This document shows, in pieces, positions 50,842-60,676 of a stretch of DNA of 64,000 bases. The notes beneath the pieces were generated by a model. That model ran no database searches and was not told the origin of the DNA. It saw only the letters and a list, made by a program, of their open reading frames with translations. The stretch comes from an uncultured Roseibium sp. (GTDB taxonomy: Bacteria; Pseudomonadota; Alphaproteobacteria; Rhizobiales; Stappiaceae). Location of the stretch: the NCBI RefSeq assembly GCF_963675985.1, contig NZ_OY780958.1, forward strand, positions 1,364,001 to 1,428,000. The letters run 5' to 3'. How positions within the stretch are numbered: the stretch's first letter is position 1; every line of letters begins with the position of its first letter. Position numbers and translations under genes: made by a program.

Positions 50842-51996
50842 ATGTCAAACGCTGATTTGTTTCACATTCGCACCGAGGAGGCGCCGGTCATGCCGGCGCC
50901 GATCTCGACCACCGGTGTCATCGGCTGGATGCGGCAGAACCTGTTCTCGTCCATCCCCAACACCATCCTGACCATAATCGGCATTCTGATCGCCTATTGG
51001 ATCATTGAGCCTTTCATCCAGTTCGCATTTGTCGATGCGATCTGGACAGGCGCAGACCGAAAAGCCTGTCTTCCGGCAGAGCCCGGCGGGCATGTTGGCG
51101 CCTGCTGGGCCTATGTGAAGGCTTATTTTCCGCAGTTCATCTATGGCCGGTATCCGGTGGAGGAAATTTACCGGGTCAATATCGTCTATGCGATGTTCGT
51201 GGTTCTGCTTGTTCCGCTGGCCATGCCGAGTGCGCCCTATAAGGCGCTCAATGCGGTGCTGTTCCTCGTCGTGTTTCCGATCGTGGCCTATTTCCTGCTG
51301 ACAGGCCTGGTTTTCGGGGACATGGTGATCCTGCCGATCGTGGAAACCCCTGTTTGGGGCGGTTTGCTGGTCACGCTCGTCATAGCGGTAACCGGGATCG
51401 TAGCCTCGCTGCCGCTTGGCATTCTGCTGGCCCTCGGGCGACGCTCGAAGATGCCGATTGTCAGGCTGGTCTCGGTGATCTTCATCGAGTTCTGGCGAGG
51501 CGTGCCGCTGATTACGGTGCTGTTCATGTCCTCGGTCATGCTGCCGTTGTTCCTGCCCGAAGGCGTGGTCTTCGACAAGCTGCTGCGGGTTCTGATCGGA
51601 GTGACGCTGTTCTCCGCCGCCTATATGGCGGAGGTCGTGCGTGGCGGCCTGCAGGCGATCCCGAAAGGACAGTACGAGGGGGCGATGGCGCTTGGCCTCA
51701 GGTTCTGGCAGATGATGGGGCTTATCATTCTGCCCCAGGCGCTGAAGCTGGTTATTCCGGGCATCGTCAACACCTTCATCGGTTTGTTCAAGGACACGAC
51801 CCTGGTTCTGATCGTCGGCATGTATGACCTGCTCGGCCAGATCCAGTCGTCCTTCTCGGACCCGACTTGGTCGTCACCGACACAGAGCCATACCGGTTAT
51901 CTGTTCGCGGCCATGGTGTTCTGGTGCTTCTGTTTCGGCATGTCGCGCTACTCCATCTTTATGGAGAAGAAGCTGCACACCGGACACAAACGCTAG
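50842..51996 (+). CDS. aapM: General L-amino acid ABC transporter permease AapM
   Basis: A 384-residue permease with about eight helices and an EAA loop (YEGAMALGLRFWQMMGLIIL). The N-terminal soluble stretch and the loop rich in Cys (RKACLPAEPGGHVGACWAYV) are usual for AapM. It pairs with AapQ to form the channel. The gap to aapP is 73 bp. Confidence 0.93.
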   Translation: MSNADLFHIRTEEAPVMPAPISTTGVIGWMRQNLFSSIPNTILTIIGILIAYWIIEPFIQFAFVDAIWTGADRKACLPAEPGGHVGACWAYVKAYFPQFIYGRYPVEEIYRVNIVYAMFVVLLVPLAMPSAPYKALNAVLFLVVFPIVAYFLLTGLVFGDMVILPIVETPVWGGLLVTLVIAVTGIVASLPLGILLALGRRSKMPIVRLVSVIFIEFWRGVPLITVLFMSSVMLPLFLPEGVVFDKLLRVLIGVTLFSAAYMAEVVRGGLQAIPKGQYEGAMALGLRFWQMMGLIILPQALKLVIPGIVNTFIGLFKDTTLVLIVGMYDLLGQIQSSFSDPTWSSPTQSHTGYLFAAMVFWCFCFGMSRYSIFMEKKLHTGHKR

Positions 51997-52069
51997 CTGC
52001 GCAAGGAATCTCCGGGAGCGCGGCCTCTGCCACGCTCCTACGACCCGGAATATCATGGAGTAGACACTC

Positions 52070-52870
52070 ATGAGTGAAAACGCTGTAAATCAGGAACTGG
52101 CGGCAGACCGTCTGAAGCTGCAGATTTCGGAAACGGACGTCGCCGTCGAAATCCTCAACATGAACAAGTGGTACGGTGACTTCCACGTGCTGCGCGACAT
52201 CAATCTGAAAGTGATGCGCGGCGAACGCATCGTCATCTGCGGTCCGTCCGGCTCCGGCAAGTCGACCATGATCCGCTGCATCAACAGGCTGGAGGAACAC
52301 CAGAGCGGTCAGATCATCGTTGAGGGCACCGAGCTTACCGATGACCTGAAAAAGATCGATGAAATTCGTCGTGAAGTCGGGATGTGCTTCCAGCACTTCA
52401 ACCTGTTTCCGCATCTGACCATCCTGGAGAACTGCACGCTGGCTCCGATCTGGGTCCGCAAGATGCCGAAAAGGGAAGCCGAAGAGGTCGCCATGCACTA
52501 TCTGGAGAGGGTGAAGATCCCGGAACAGGCTGCGAAGTATCCGGGTCAGCTCTCCGGCGGCCAGCAGCAGCGCGTGGCGATCGCACGGTCCTTGTGCATG
52601 AGCCCGAAGATCATGCTGTTCGACGAGCCGACGTCGGCGCTGGATCCGGAAATGATCAAGGAAGTGCTCGACGTCATGGTCGGTCTCGCCGAGGAGGGTA
52701 TGACCATGCTCTGCGTGACCCACGAAATGGGTTTTGCCCGCAAGGTCGCCAACCGGGTCATCTTCATGGATGCCGGCCAGATCGTGGAACAGAACGAACC
52801 GGAAGAGTTCTTCACCAATCCGAAGCATGAGCGGACGCAGCTCTTCCTCAGCCAGATCCTGCATCACTGA
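52070..52870 (+). CDS. aapP: General L-amino acid ABC transporter ATP-binding protein AapP
   Basis: A 266-residue ATPase: Walker A GPSGSGKST, Q loop in MCFQHFNLFPHL, signature LSGGQQQRVAIARS, Walker B IMLFDEPTSALDPE and the switch His in CVTHEMGFA. It energises uptake of many L-amino acids. Last gene of the aap operon; the following gene starts 9 bp later and may be read through. Confidence 0.95.
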   Translation: MSENAVNQELAADRLKLQISETDVAVEILNMNKWYGDFHVLRDINLKVMRGERIVICGPSGSGKSTMIRCINRLEEHQSGQIIVEGTELTDDLKKIDEIRREVGMCFQHFNLFPHLTILENCTLAPIWVRKMPKREAEEVAMHYLERVKIPEQAAKYPGQLSGGQQQRVAIARSLCMSPKIMLFDEPTSALDPEMIKEVLDVMVGLAEEGMTMLCVTHEMGFARKVANRVIFMDAGQIVEQNEPEEFFTNPKHERTQLFLSQILHH

Positions 52871-52879
52871 GGACGGAAT

Positions 52880-53587
52880 TTGCGCCGAAACGCTATCGTT
52901 TCATGGATATTGCGGGGCCTTACCGGCCTCGCAATTTTCATTTCGGGCCTTGTTATCCTGGGTGCGCTCGGGATCGCGATTCCGCGGGGACCATCAGGCG
53001 GAATGCATGCGGAGGCCGCTGCTCCGGAGGCTGCCCGAACGATCCTGCTTCTGTCCAACCCGATCCATACTGATATCGCCTTGCCGGCAACACCAGACGT
53101 GCTCAAGGAATTCGGTTTTGTTAGTCAAGGTGGCCTGGAGCTCGATTACTCCGGCGTTCAATGGGTCATATTCGGTTGGGGCTCACGCCGATTTTATGTG
53201 GAGACGCCCCGCTGGGCGGATCTGAAGCCGGGACCGGTTGTCGCCGCGCTTACGCTCGACAGCTCGGTGATGCACGTTGCCCGTGCGGGATACATCGACG
53301 CGGAAGCGCCGGAGGTGCGGAGCCTGACCCTTTCAGCCGACGGCTTCCGGAAAATGGTTGAGGCGATCCGGCAGGACTTTGCACCCGGAGCGGATGGTTC
53401 CCGCAAGGCGATCGAAGACGTCAGTTACACAGCCCATGATGCCTTCTTTCCGGCGAAGGGAACGTTCAATGCCTTGAACGGTTGCAACACCTGGACCGCG
53501 CGGATGTTGCGGCAAGCGGGGCTGACCACCGGCTGGTGGACGCCGCTTCCGCAGGGGCTGATCTGGTCGATTGAATTGCATAATTGA
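52880..53587 (+). CDS. DUF2459 family membrane-anchored protein
   Basis: A 235-residue protein with one N-terminal hydrophobic helix (LTGLAIFISGLVILGALGIA). The DUF2459 (TIGR02117) features are LLSNPIHTDIALP, a region around WVIFGWGSRRFYVETPRW, and NALNGCNTWTARMLRQAGL near the C-terminus with a conserved Cys. The conserved His and Cys suggest an NlpC-like peptidase fold, but no activity is known. The start is TTG; its promoter may be that of the aap operon. Confidence 0.82.
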   Translation: MRRNAIVSWILRGLTGLAIFISGLVILGALGIAIPRGPSGGMHAEAAAPEAARTILLLSNPIHTDIALPATPDVLKEFGFVSQGGLELDYSGVQWVIFGWGSRRFYVETPRWADLKPGPVVAALTLDSSVMHVARAGYIDAEAPEVRSLTLSADGFRKMVEAIRQDFAPGADGSRKAIEDVSYTAHDAFFPAKGTFNALNGCNTWTARMLRQAGLTTGWWTPLPQGLIWSIELHN

Positions 53588-53704
53588 GGTGATCATGCCT
53601 GCGGGCGTTGTCTCTTGCCGCTGACTGGTATCTATCGTTATTTACGTTACGTTATTTTTGGAGCGGTATTGCTGGGGCTGCGATCACAGCCTCAGGAGAC
53701 ATTC

Positions 53705-54145
53705 ATGCGGATCATCCGGGAACGATTATCGGCCGAGTGTGCCCGGATCGGGCTTTGCGCCCTTCTGGCACCGGTCTTGGTGAACCCGGCGTCGGCGCAG
53801 GAGGTTCCGGCGGAACTCGTCGCAAACTGGAAGGTCGAGGCTATTTCCGGTGCGCCGGTGGATCCCGGTGTCATGGCCAGCCTGGAATTCGAAGGGGCCG
53901 GCACCGTTGACGGCTCAGGCGGCTGCAATTCCCTTTTCGGTCCCTACAGCAACGAAGACGGTTTCCGGATCGGGCCGTTGGCGGTCACCCGGAAGGCCTG
54001 CCCGCCGAGTGTCCTCAGCCAGGAGCAGGCCCTCATCAAGGCAATTTCCGCCGTCCGTGATTTCCGGCTGGAAGCGGATAACCAGCAGCTGTTGCTGTTG
54101 AATGGCTCGGGCGACGCCGTCGTCCAATTGTCTGCGGACAAATAA
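53705..54145 (+). CDS. META-domain (HslJ-like) secreted protein
   Basis: A 146-residue exported protein with a signal peptide (IGLCALLAPVLVNPASAQ). The META domain is recognised from WKVEAISGAPV, a GSGGCNSLFGPYSNEDG turn, and RKACPPSVLSQEQALIKAI. HslJ-like proteins are envelope proteins linked in E. coli to heat and novobiocin tolerance. CAGGAGA precedes the ATG at 8 bp, so I use this start rather than the earlier frame. Confidence 0.83.
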   Translation: MRIIRERLSAECARIGLCALLAPVLVNPASAQEVPAELVANWKVEAISGAPVDPGVMASLEFEGAGTVDGSGGCNSLFGPYSNEDGFRIGPLAVTRKACPPSVLSQEQALIKAISAVRDFRLEADNQQLLLLNGSGDAVVQLSADK

Positions 54146-54182
54146 CAGAACTGGTTAGAGCATCGGGCGATACCTCTAACGC

Positions 54183-55025
54183 TCAGTCCGTTACGACCTC
54201 GGTGTCATCCCGTCCGCCCCATTCGGTCCAGGATCCGTCGTAGAGCGTGTGATCCTTGTGGCCGACGAGCGCGAGGGCGAGGGAAATCACGGCCGCAGTC
54301 ACCCCAGACCCGCAACTGGTCGTAACCGGTTTTTCCAGGTCGACACCGGCATCGGCGAAGATCTCTTTCAGCTTGTCCGGCGCCAGGAAGGTGCCGTCCT
54401 CGGCGGTAAAGCCGGTCGAAGGCGTGTTGAAGGCGCCAGGCATGTGGCCGCCGCGCAGGCCTTGCCGGGGTTCTGGGACCTCTGCCTTGAACCGGGCAGC
54501 GGGGCGGGCGTCGAGGATCTGCCGGCTCTTGTTCTGGATCATCTGCTTCACGTCGGAGAGATCCGCTACGGCGCCGTGATTGAAGCGCGCCGTGAAATGC
54601 CGTTCCGGACGGGTGACCGTGCCGTCCTCGACCGGCCGCCCTTCGGCTTTCCACTTCGGCAGTCCGCCATTCAGAATGAAGACCTGCTCAGCGCCCATGA
54701 CCTTGAACATCCACCAGGCGCGCGGTGCGGAATAGAAACCGGCGGAATCGTAGACCACCACCGTCTGGCCGTCGCCGATGCCGAGCCTGCGCATCTTTGA
54801 CGAAAACACATGCGGAGCGGGCAGTGTGTGCGGCAGGTCCGAGTTTGGATCGCTGATATCGTCGATGTCGAAGCGGACGGCTCCGGGAATGTGTTCGGCC
54901 CGGTACTCCGCATTGGCGTCACGCCCGGCGTTGGGCAGATACATCGAGGCGTCCAGCACGACCAGATCCGGCGCGTTCAGGTGCTCTGCGAGCCATTCGG
55001 TGCTGACAAGCGGATTTTCGGTCAT
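54183..55025 (-). CDS. sseA: 3-Mercaptopyruvate sulfurtransferase
   Basis: A 280-residue protein of two rhodanese domains. The N-terminal domain starts VSTEWLAEHLNAPDLVVLDA and is catalytically inactive. The C-terminal one has the active-site loop CGSGVTA (in TTSCGSGVTAAV), which is the mercaptopyruvate sulfurtransferase signature rather than that of thiosulfate sulfurtransferase. It would move sulfur from 3-mercaptopyruvate to thiols or cyanide. The GFA gene lies 14 bp upstream on the same strand. Confidence 0.93.
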   Translation of the reverse strand: MTENPLVSTEWLAEHLNAPDLVVLDASMYLPNAGRDANAEYRAEHIPGAVRFDIDDISDPNSDLPHTLPAPHVFSSKMRRLGIGDGQTVVVYDSAGFYSAPRAWWMFKVMGAEQVFILNGGLPKWKAEGRPVEDGTVTRPERHFTARFNHGAVADLSDVKQMIQNKSRQILDARPAARFKAEVPEPRQGLRGGHMPGAFNTPSTGFTAEDGTFLAPDKLKEIFADAGVDLEKPVTTSCGSGVTAAVISLALALVGHKDHTLYDGSWTEWGGRDDTEVVTD

Positions 55026-55039
55026 GGCGTTTCCTGTTT

Positions 55040-55516
55040 TTACGTTTCGTAGAGCCCATGGGACTTGTGCCAGTCCTCGATAGAGAGTTCGGGATAGCGC
55101 TGGAAGTGAATATGCCCCGGACCTTCGGGAACCTCCACCCAGGAAGGTTTGTACTCCAGCATGATATGCACTGTCTCCGGCGGCCGCGGCAAAGGTGTAT
55201 CAATGGCGGAGGCAAGGGGATGGATCAGCTCCGGCCATCGGGGATCCCAGAGCCAGAGCGACGTTCCGCAGTCGCTGCAGAAATGCCGTTCAGCGAGGCT
55301 CTCCTTGTCGTCGATCACTGCATGAAAGGAGCTTTTCGAGCCGCCGGTATCCTGAACCTGCAGGCTGTCTGCCTCGCCCATGAGGTTGATGGCATAACCT
55401 CCGCCGCCATCCGTCTTCCGGCAGATGGAGCAATAACAGCGCATAAAGGGGTAGGGTGTCCTGCTCTCCAGGGAAAAGGAGACGGCACCGCATTGGCAAC
55501 TGCCTTCGAGTTTCAT
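55040..55516 (-). CDS. GFA-family zinc protein
   Basis: A 158-residue protein of the glutathione-dependent formaldehyde-activating (GFA/CENP-V) fold. Zinc-binding cysteines are visible in GSCQCGAVSF, RCYCSICRKTDGG and HFCSDCGTSLW. Most members have no known substrate; the founding enzyme's formaldehyde role is itself disputed. In line with sseA (14 bp) and the alanyl editing gene, it may be cotranscribed. Confidence 0.9.
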   Translation of the reverse strand: MKLEGSCQCGAVSFSLESRTPYPFMRCYCSICRKTDGGGGYAINLMGEADSLQVQDTGGSKSSFHAVIDDKESLAERHFCSDCGTSLWLWDPRWPELIHPLASAIDTPLPRPPETVHIMLEYKPSWVEVPEGPGHIHFQRYPELSIEDWHKSHGLYET

Positions 55517-55551
55517 GGATCTTGTCCCTCCCGATTTTGCCGTTCGATCGT

Positions 55552-56268
55552 TCAGTCCGTCAGGCGGATGCGAACTCGGCGGTTTTGCTTGCCCTTGTTC
55601 TCGATCTTGCCGAGTTCAAGCCGGCCGATCTCTGACGTGCGCTGGACATGGGTGCCGCCGCAGGGCTGAAGATCCACATCGCCGCCGATGCGTACCAGGC
55701 GGACCTTGCCGGACCCGCGCGGCGGCTTGACCGACATGGTCTTCACCAGCCCCGGATTGGCATCCAGCTGTTCGTCGGTGATCCATTCGGATGTGACTTC
55801 ATGATCGCCGGCGACCAGGGTGTTGAGGGTTTCGACCAGCGCGTCCCGGTCGATCTGTCCGTCGCTCATGTCGAAATCGAGTCGGCCTTCCGCATCCCCG
55901 ATCTGACCGCCGGTGACGGGATAGGGCAGGGCGACGGACAGGAGATGCAGCGCCGTGTGCATGCGCATCAGCTTGTAGCGGCGGGACCAGTCCAGATGCG
56001 CGACGACCTTGGTGCCCGGTGCGGGCAGGTCCTGCCCTTCGGCTGGAACATGCACGATCCCGGTTCGGTCCTCGTCATAGACGGTGGTCGCGATTTCGAT
56101 CCGGCTGCCGTCATCCTGTTCCAGATGCCCGGTGTCACCCGGCTGGCCACCGCCGGTCGCATAGAAGATGGTGCGGTCGAGCAGAATTCCTCCACGGTCG
56201 TTGACACCTACCACTTCCGCTTCGCAGGTCCGCAAATAGGCGTCGTCGCGGAACAGGGGCTCGGTCAT
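55552..56268 (-). CDS. Alanyl-tRNA editing protein (AlaX type)
   Basis: A 238-residue enzyme related to the editing domain of alanyl-tRNA synthetase that clears Ser or Gly from tRNA-Ala. The four metal ligands are in HTALHLLS (HxxxH) and PCGGTHV (CxxxH). RTIFYATGGGQPGDTG, the conserved GGGQ region, is also seen. The start at MTEPLFRDDAYL follows GGAGAAAACG; the longer upstream frame is not supported. Confidence 0.9.
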   Translation of the reverse strand: MTEPLFRDDAYLRTCEAEVVGVNDRGGILLDRTIFYATGGGQPGDTGHLEQDDGSRIEIATTVYDEDRTGIVHVPAEGQDLPAPGTKVVAHLDWSRRYKLMRMHTALHLLSVALPYPVTGGQIGDAEGRLDFDMSDGQIDRDALVETLNTLVAGDHEVTSEWITDEQLDANPGLVKTMSVKPPRGSGKVRLVRIGGDVDLQPCGGTHVQRTSEIGRLELGKIENKGKQNRRVRIRLTD

Positions 56269-56382
56269 CGTTTTCTCCTGGACGTGAAAATGGTCGGGAC
56301 GCCAATTGAGCAATGAACGCGCACTGTTGCAAGCGCCTTTCGCGGCCAAAGTATCGACTTGGACCTGTGTCGGCTGCTCCGT

Positions 56383-57030
56383 CTAACCGGCCGTCGCGCG
56401 CGAAGCGAGAAGCCGGACGGCGAAGGTGCCCATCAGGCCTGCGAGGGTCCAGTCGAAGATCCGCATGGCGCGCGGAGACCGTTTCAGGAACCGGGAGACA
56501 GCGCTTGCGCAGAGCATGATCACCAAGCAGCCGCTGAAGCCGAGTACGATGAAGTAAAGCGCCAGAAACAGGAGCTTTCCGGTCGCGTCCGGGTCGGTTG
56601 CGCTGACGAACTGCGGCAGGAAAGTCATGAAGAATAGGGCGATCTTCGGGTTCAGCAGGTTGATGCCCAAGCCTTGCAGCCAGATGCGCCGCAAGGGCTG
56701 GGCGGACGGAGCGGAGGCCTCCATGGAAATGGAAGAGCCCCGGCGGATCGCCTGAATGGCGAGCCAGAACAGATAGCCGGCGCCGATCACCTTCAGGACC
56801 GTATAGGCGGTTTCCGATGCGGCCAGGAGCGCGGCAACGCCGAACTGGGCCAGAACCGCATGAACGGTAATTCCTGTCGAAGCGCCAAGGACGGCAACCA
56901 TGCCCGCTTTACGTCCACGGCTGAGCGTCCGGCTCATGTAGAACATCATATCCGGACCGGGGGTGAGGATAAGCACCACGGCAGCCGCCGTGAAGGCGAG
57001 CAGGACGGACAGGTTGGGGACGAAGGTCAT
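56383..57030 (-). CDS. LysE/RhtB-family amino-acid exporter
   Basis: A 215-residue membrane protein with six hydrophobic helices. The signature ILTPGPDMMFYMSRTLSRGR and GASTGITVHAVLAQFGVAAL near the N-terminus is typical of LysE/RhtB translocators. The substrate, probably an amino acid or homoserine lactone-like compound, cannot be told from sequence. Confidence 0.9.
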   Translation of the reverse strand: MTFVPNLSVLLAFTAAAVVLILTPGPDMMFYMSRTLSRGRKAGMVAVLGASTGITVHAVLAQFGVAALLAASETAYTVLKVIGAGYLFWLAIQAIRRGSSISMEASAPSAQPLRRIWLQGLGINLLNPKIALFFMTFLPQFVSATDPDATGKLLFLALYFIVLGFSGCLVIMLCASAVSRFLKRSPRAMRIFDWTLAGLMGTFAVRLLASRATAG

Positions 57031-57165
57031 TGCGATTTCCGGGAGGGAGCGAACGGATCAACTGATATTGCAGTGTATGGCCGTCGGGGGCAACTCACCA
57101 ACCCGTTTCCCTGATCCCCGTTTCACGGAACAGCAGATATTCATGACCCGTCCGGCCGCATCCGC

Positions 57166-57684
57166 TCAGCGGAGGCCGAATGCTTTTCGGCGGGGTGTGC
57201 CGACGGAAGTTCCCGAAACAGTATGGTTTCTCGGCGATGGCGCTTCAGGCGTATCGATCCCGATGTTCCGGGCTGTCACGGATGGGGGATTAAGTCCTGT
57301 CATACGGCGCGCTGCGGAGTAGAGAACAATCAGGCCCAGCAGCGAAAGAGCGGAAATCGTGAGGACACGATTCCACAGATAGTCCATGCCGACGTCAGAC
57401 GTAATTACGCCACTTCCGCTGCTCTTGAGAAGCATTAAGGTCTTCGGGGCCCCCAATGCGAAGAAGTCGTAATCCTGGCGGATTTTCTGACCGTTGATCT
57501 CGTATTTGAAGCTGCATTGATGAAACAGGTAGACCTTGGACCGGCATTTCCTGTCCGTGGTCGGAATGAGAGCGGGGCGAAGCTGCTCGCTCCGAAGATT
57601 GAAATCCTGAACGATTGCGCCGTCGAAAAAGAAAAGGCCAGGACCCAATGCAATCAAAATGATCGAGAAAAGGAGTTTTTTCAT
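57166..57684 (-). CDS. Two-helix membrane protein, function unknown
   Basis: A 172-residue protein. An N-terminal hydrophobic stretch (LLFSIILIALGPGLFFFDG) and a second one (LTISALSLLGLIVLYSAA, about residues 108-125) flank an extracytoplasmic part with two Cys (RKCRSKVYLFHQCSFKYEIN). The pattern, with its short FKYEINGQKI strand pair, recalls DUF3592-type proteins. The C-terminal tail is polar and cytosolic. Confidence 0.55.
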   Translation of the reverse strand: MKKLLFSIILIALGPGLFFFDGAIVQDFNLRSEQLRPALIPTTDRKCRSKVYLFHQCSFKYEINGQKIRQDYDFFALGAPKTLMLLKSSGSGVITSDVGMDYLWNRVLTISALSLLGLIVLYSAARRMTGLNPPSVTARNIGIDTPEAPSPRNHTVSGTSVGTPRRKAFGLR

Positions 57685-57826
57685 TGCGGCCTCCCAAAAA
57701 GTACCAAGCGTATTTTTCAGGAGTGCGCGTTAAAATTGATATAATTCTATTTGCATTCAGGCCCGTATCGCCTGTTCCGTCGTAGGACGCATTGCCGGTG
57801 CCGGTCCGATTGGTTGCTCTATACGG

Positions 57827-59314
57827 TCAAAGCACAGGGGAGAGGAGCTGGGCGCCCTTGGCGATCACGCGGAAGGCGTAGCTGCGTTTTTCCAGGTCAT
57901 CGGGTCCGGTCTGCCGGGCGCTGGCGAAATCCTCCTCCAGCATCCGGCTTATCTTTTCGATCATGCGTTTGTGGGCGAACCACAGGGTGATTTCGAAGTT
58001 GATGCGGAAGGAGCGGTTGTCGAAGTTCACCGTTCCGACCGATGCCAGGTCGTCGTCGACCAGAGTGACCTTCTGGTGCAGGAAGCCGTCGGTGTAGCGA
58101 TAGACCTTGACGTCCCGGCCGACCATGGTGTCGGCGTGGGCGTGGCTGGCGAGCCAGACGGTGGTGTGATCGGCCTTTTCCGGAAGCAGGATACGCACGT
58201 CGACGCCACGCATCGCGGCCGCATAGAGCGCTGTCTGGATGTCCATGGACGGAACGAAGTAAGGAGAGGTGATCCATAGCCGTTTGCGGGCCCGGCCCGC
58301 TGCCTCCACGAAGGCGATCGAGCAGTCTTCCATGTCGTCCGCAGGCCCGGTCGGCATGACCAGAACCGGTTCGTCGCCGGGCTGTTCGATATCACCCAGT
58401 TGACCAAACGAGATTTCCTCGCCGTTCGCCCATTTCCAGTCTTCGAGGAAAGACAGGGCGCAGGCCAGGGCGGAGGGCCCCGATACCTTGACATGGGTAT
58501 CGCGCCAGCGGCCGAATTTTTCCACCCGCCCCATATATTCGTCGGCCACGTTATGGCCACCGACCCAGGCATGGGCGAAATCGGTGACCACGATCTTGCG
58601 GTGGTTGCGATAGTTCAAGCGCATGGGACCGAGAAAGCGCATAAAGCGGTGCTGCTCGTTGAAACCGCTGACAAGAATTCCCGCCTGGCGTAAACGGAAC
58701 AGATAGGCCTGCGGCAGGCCGTTGCATCCCACTTCGTCGTAAAGCAGATATATGGTCAGACCATCCTTTGCCCGCGCGATCAGGGCATCGGCGAAACGCC
58801 GTCCGAGGGTGTCATCTCGGAAAATGAAGAACTGGACCAGGATGGTGTGCCGGGCTTTGGCAATGCCCTCCAGGATCGAGTTGAAGGTCGCTTCTCCGTC
58901 GATCAGAAGATCGCAGCTGTTTCCGGCCAGAAACGGCAACCCTGCAATTTTCGTAAGTACGGGCCACTGACGGGTTTCCTCACGGTCGGTGAGTTCCAGG
59001 CGTTCGGCACGTCTGCGGCGTCCGAGCCGACCCAGATCGGATTGGATCCGGAGGTAATCGCCAAAGGATTTCCAGCCGAAGACGAGATAGAGGGGAACGG
59101 TCAGGAACGGCAGGAAGAAGAGCGACAACAGCCAGGCGATCGAGCCCTGCGCCGTCCGGCTGTTCATGATTTCGCGCACCGCGCAAACGAGGGCAGCGAC
59201 ATAAAAACAGATGGCGATAGCCGCAACGATGCCGAGATTGTTGGCGACCGTATCGACGACGGTCGCATCGTGGACTGCATCCGTTAACAGCCTGGCATCC
59301 TGGGTCGAGTCCAT
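57827..59314 (-). CDS. cls: Cardiolipin synthase (phospholipase D family)
   Basis: A 495-residue membrane enzyme that joins two phosphatidylglycerol molecules into cardiolipin. Two N-terminal helices (IVAAIAICFYVAALVCAV and SIAWLLSLFFLPFLTVPLYL) precede two PLD domains with HxKxxxxD motifs: NHRKIVVTDFAHAWVGG and HQKVTLVDDDLASVGT. Length and layout match ClsA. It is followed leftward by an empty 140-bp gap. Confidence 0.93.
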   Translation of the reverse strand: MDSTQDARLLTDAVHDATVVDTVANNLGIVAAIAICFYVAALVCAVREIMNSRTAQGSIAWLLSLFFLPFLTVPLYLVFGWKSFGDYLRIQSDLGRLGRRRRAERLELTDREETRQWPVLTKIAGLPFLAGNSCDLLIDGEATFNSILEGIAKARHTILVQFFIFRDDTLGRRFADALIARAKDGLTIYLLYDEVGCNGLPQAYLFRLRQAGILVSGFNEQHRFMRFLGPMRLNYRNHRKIVVTDFAHAWVGGHNVADEYMGRVEKFGRWRDTHVKVSGPSALACALSFLEDWKWANGEEISFGQLGDIEQPGDEPVLVMPTGPADDMEDCSIAFVEAAGRARKRLWITSPYFVPSMDIQTALYAAAMRGVDVRILLPEKADHTTVWLASHAHADTMVGRDVKVYRYTDGFLHQKVTLVDDDLASVGTVNFDNRSFRINFEITLWFAHKRMIEKISRMLEEDFASARQTGPDDLEKRSYAFRVIAKGAQLLSPVL

Positions 59315-59337
59315 CTACTGATCCTTGCGGGCCATCC

Positions 59338-60372
59338 TCAGACGAATGGCGCCTTCAGCGTGCCTGATCGTTCAAGCCAACCCGGAATGGGCAGGTTCTT
59401 CGAGCGCAGAAAGTCCGGATTGTAGAGTTTCGACTGGCTGCGGGTGCCATGATCGCACAGGATGGTGACGATGGTGTGCCCGCGGCCGAGGTCTTTCGCC
59501 AGACGTCGGGCTCCGGCCAGATTGATGGCCGTCGAGCCGCCAAGCAAAAGGCCTTCCTTCTCCGCCAGGTCGAACACCAGGGGCAACGCTTCCTCGTCCG
59601 GGATCGCATAGGGATAATCGACCGTGATATCGCCGACGATCGGCGTGGAGCGACCCAGGCCGATTCCTTCCGCGATGGATCCGCCGTCGGTCGCCTTTGC
59701 TTCGCCGTCCTTGAACAGGTGATACATGCCGGCGCCCAGCGGGTCCGCGCAGCCGATGGCAATCGTCGGCTTCTGTTCGCGCAAATACGTCGAGACACCG
59801 GCGAGGGTGCCGCCGGATCCGACCGCACAGATGAAACCGTCGACCTTGCCGGCGGTCTGCTCCAGGATTTCCGGGCCGGTCGTCAGGTAGTGAGCCTTGC
59901 GGTTGTCCAGGTTGTTCCACTGATCGGCAAACAGAACGCCGTTTGGTTCGCTCTTCGCCAGTTCTTCGGCCAGCCTGCGTGCCACATGCTGGTAGTTGTT
60001 CGGGTCTGAATAGGGTTTGGCCGGGACTTCCAGGAGTTCGGCGCCGCACAGGCGCAGCATGTCCTTTTTTTCCTGGGTCTGGGTCTCGGGAATGACGATG
60101 ACTGTCCGGTAGCCACGGGCGCTTGCCACGAGCGCAAGCCCGATCCCGGTGTTGCCAGCGGTTCCTTCCACGATCAGGCCGCCGGGCTTCAGATCGCCAC
60201 GGGCTTCCGCCTCAAGGATCATCTGCCGCGCCGGCCTGTCCTTGACGGACTGTCCGGGGTTCATGAACTCCGCCTTGCCGAGTATTTCGCAGCCGGTTTC
60301 ATCTGAAAGGCGGTTTAGCCGGATCAGAGGCGTGTTGCCGATCGCATCGACAACGGAAGGACACACAGTCAT
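59338..60372 (-). CDS. cysK: Cysteine synthase
   Basis: A 344-residue PLP enzyme making cysteine from O-acetylserine and sulfide. The PLP lysine is in NPGQSVKDRPARQMI, the phosphate-binding loop is EGTAGNTGIG, and SGGTLAGVSTYL is present; TILCDHGTRSQSKLYN near the C-terminus groups it with the slightly longer CysK forms of alphaproteobacteria. Starts 23 bp upstream of cls in the same direction, so cysK and cls form a likely operon. Confidence 0.9.
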   Translation of the reverse strand: MTVCPSVVDAIGNTPLIRLNRLSDETGCEILGKAEFMNPGQSVKDRPARQMILEAEARGDLKPGGLIVEGTAGNTGIGLALVASARGYRTVIVIPETQTQEKKDMLRLCGAELLEVPAKPYSDPNNYQHVARRLAEELAKSEPNGVLFADQWNNLDNRKAHYLTTGPEILEQTAGKVDGFICAVGSGGTLAGVSTYLREQKPTIAIGCADPLGAGMYHLFKDGEAKATDGGSIAEGIGLGRSTPIVGDITVDYPYAIPDEEALPLVFDLAEKEGLLLGGSTAINLAGARRLAKDLGRGHTIVTILCDHGTRSQSKLYNPDFLRSKNLPIPGWLERSGTLKAPFV

Positions 60373-60610
60373 GAGGCGTTCCCAAATCTTGTTATTCTTC
60401 TCCTGACCTAATCTGCCAGTCGTGTTTGTTCAAGTTTGTGGAGCATCTTAACGGAACAAATCGTCCTGTTTCCGGTCGGCAATTATTCTACTGTCGGGCC
60501 GGATCGCTTATTTGGGATCAATGTAGAATCGCGAAAGCCGGTTATCCGACACTAGAGATCGCCAAAGAGACGAAAAAACATCCCTATTTTCAGGCCGGAA
60601 CGAAAACCCG

Positions 60611-60641
60611 AAAAAAAACGGCCCGACCCGTAGGTCAGGCC
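60611..60641 (-). terminator. Rho-independent terminator of the secreted orphan gene
   Basis: On the minus strand GGCCTGACC / GGTCGGGCC (one G-U) with loop TACG, then G and eight T. It lies 36 bp past the stop at 60677. Confidence 0.85.
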
Positions 60642-60676
60642 GCGTTTCGCGGGGGGGATTGGAGCTTGGTCGTTCG